This document shows, one piece after another, positions 5,482-5,999 of a stretch of DNA of 5,999 bases. The position numbers were made by a program, and so were the translations under genes. Position 1 is the first letter of the stretch, and the number at the start of each line of letters is the position of its first letter. The notes beneath the pieces are model-generated. The model was not told where the DNA came from and did not search any database. It was given only the letters and a program-made list of their open reading frames with translations. This DNA comes from Nanohaloarchaea archaeon PL-Br10_U2g16. Its GTDB lineage: Archaea; Nanohalarchaeota; Nanosalinia; Nanosalinales; Nanosalinaceae. The DNA lies in assembly GCA_001563995.1 (NCBI GenBank), contig LKMV01000045.1, forward strand, positions 1-5,999. Reading direction: 5' to 3'.

Positions 5482-5898
5482 ATGGTAAGCTTCAAATCAA
5501 AGATTCTGGCGGCATCAGTTCTGTTTATGTCTGCGATAACAAAAGCACAGCCTGAAGCCGAGCAGACAGGAATAGTAGATATAACCGTTGCTGGGATACC
5601 TGTTATAGTTCTAGCCGGGCTAGCGTTAGTCTTAATCGGTCTTGTTACTGTTGTATTCCTTTTAAAGGATAAGATCAGGGGGAGTTCTGATGAGGCCGAA
5701 CAGCAGATGCTACGTGAAGACGCGGAGCAGAAGCTGGAAGAGATGGTTGAAACGGTAAAGCAGGAGCTTGAGGAGGGACAGAGCCTTGAATCGCACCAAG
5801 CCAGAGAAGATATCGATAAGGCGGAGAAAGCAGTGGAAGAAGGCGACTTCAGGAAAGCTCTGGATATAATGGATCATATAGAAGACCAGATAAAGTAG
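5482..5898 (+). CDS. Small membrane protein with charged helical cytoplasmic tail, unknown function
   Basis: A 138-residue protein that I cannot assign to a family. Seen: an N-terminal basic and hydrophobic segment ending in SAITKAQP (1-24), likely a signal peptide with possible cleavage near Ala22-Gln23; a short outer segment (about 23-36); a strong membrane helix (about 37-61); a positive stop sequence KDKIR (62-66), suggesting the C-terminus is inside; and a highly charged Glu/Lys helical tail (70-138) with coiled-coil or helical-hairpin character. The final part, ARED-DKAEKAVEEGDFRKALDIMDHIE, looks like a TPR-type helical pair. The ATG at 5482 is chosen because a TATA-like box lies 32 bp upstream. 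A TTG at 5473, with GGAG 4 nt before it, would add three residues and is the alternative. It may be a scaffold or adaptor at the membrane; the role is not known. Confidence 0.75.
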   Translation: MVSFKSKILAASVLFMSAITKAQPEAEQTGIVDITVAGIPVIVLAGLALVLIGLVTVVFLLKDKIRGSSDEAEQQMLREDAEQKLEEMVETVKQELEEGQSLESHQAREDIDKAEKAVEEGDFRKALDIMDHIEDQIK

Positions 5899-5922
5899 TA
5901 TAACTTCCTGTGTTTAATCTTC

Positions 5923-5932
5923 GATTTTTAAC
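5923..5932 (+). promoter_or_regulatory. TATA-like promoter of the truncated last gene
   Basis: GATTTTTAAC begins 32 bp before the ATG at 5955, the same offset as the related element of the preceding gene. No Shine-Dalgarno sequence is seen immediately before the ATG, so a leaderless transcript is likely. The T run may also serve as the terminator of the preceding gene. Confidence 0.42.
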
Positions 5933-5954
5933 TTTTCAGATCAATATCCGGGTT

Positions 5955-5999
5955 ATGGAAGAGAAAATAGAGTTTCCGGGCGAACAGTACGATCATATC
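5955..5999 (+). CDS. 5' end of a gene that runs off the window
   Basis: An open frame starts at ATG 5955 and continues without a stop to the last base, encoding MEEKIEFPGEQYDHI. It is acidic like its neighbours, and a TATA-like box lies 32 bp upstream. Fifteen residues are too few to identify the product. It follows the small membrane protein gene by 56 bp on the same strand but appears to have its own promoter. Confidence 0.5.
   Translation, partial: MEEKIEFPGEQYDHI

Overview
The window looks like a chromosome segment of a small-genome, salt-adapted archaeon, most likely a DPANN lineage such as Nanohaloarchaeota. This is inferred from four things: very acidic, Glu/Asp-rich proteins; an archaeal type IV pilin signal (KG|ISPLVAG); an archaeal-type NMN adenylyltransferase; and promoters with a TATA-like box about 25-33 bp upstream of start codons that mostly lack a usable Shine-Dalgarno sequence. 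Base composition is moderate, neither very GC-rich nor very AT-rich, which argues against a typical high-GC haloarchaeon. The taxonomic call is an inference; there is no rRNA here to confirm it.

Layout: (1) 40-3150, plus strand, is one very large gene for a pilin-anchored surface protein of 1036 residues. It has an archaeal pilin N-terminus, a carboxypeptidase-regulatory-like beta domain, and two GLUG-type beta-helix modules separated by a CARDB-like domain. (2) A 33-bp convergent gap holds a small palindrome with a T run. (3) 4871-3184, minus strand, is a tight three-gene operon in transcription order: a thioredoxin-fold protein with a CNHC site, an unrecognised acidic protein that may be a degenerate zincin-like protease relative, and nicotinamide-nucleotide adenylyltransferase. 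The gaps are 10 and 7 bp, and each downstream ribosome-binding site overlaps or abuts the preceding stop codon. (4) 5420-4944, minus strand, is a PAP2-family membrane phosphatase with its own promoter. (5) A 61-bp divergent promoter region separates it from a plus-strand gene (5482-5898) for a small membrane protein with a charged helical cytoplasmic tail. (6) A second plus-strand gene starts at 5955 and runs off the window after 15 codons.

Functionally, the operon pairs redox chemistry with NAD synthesis or salvage, the PAP2 enzyme probably acts on lipid phosphates at the membrane, and the giant gene builds a cell-surface structure. If the host is an ectosymbiotic DPANN archaeon, the giant pilin-like protein is a plausible attachment factor. 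That is the most interesting item in the window. I see no mobile elements, CRISPR, tRNA or rRNA.
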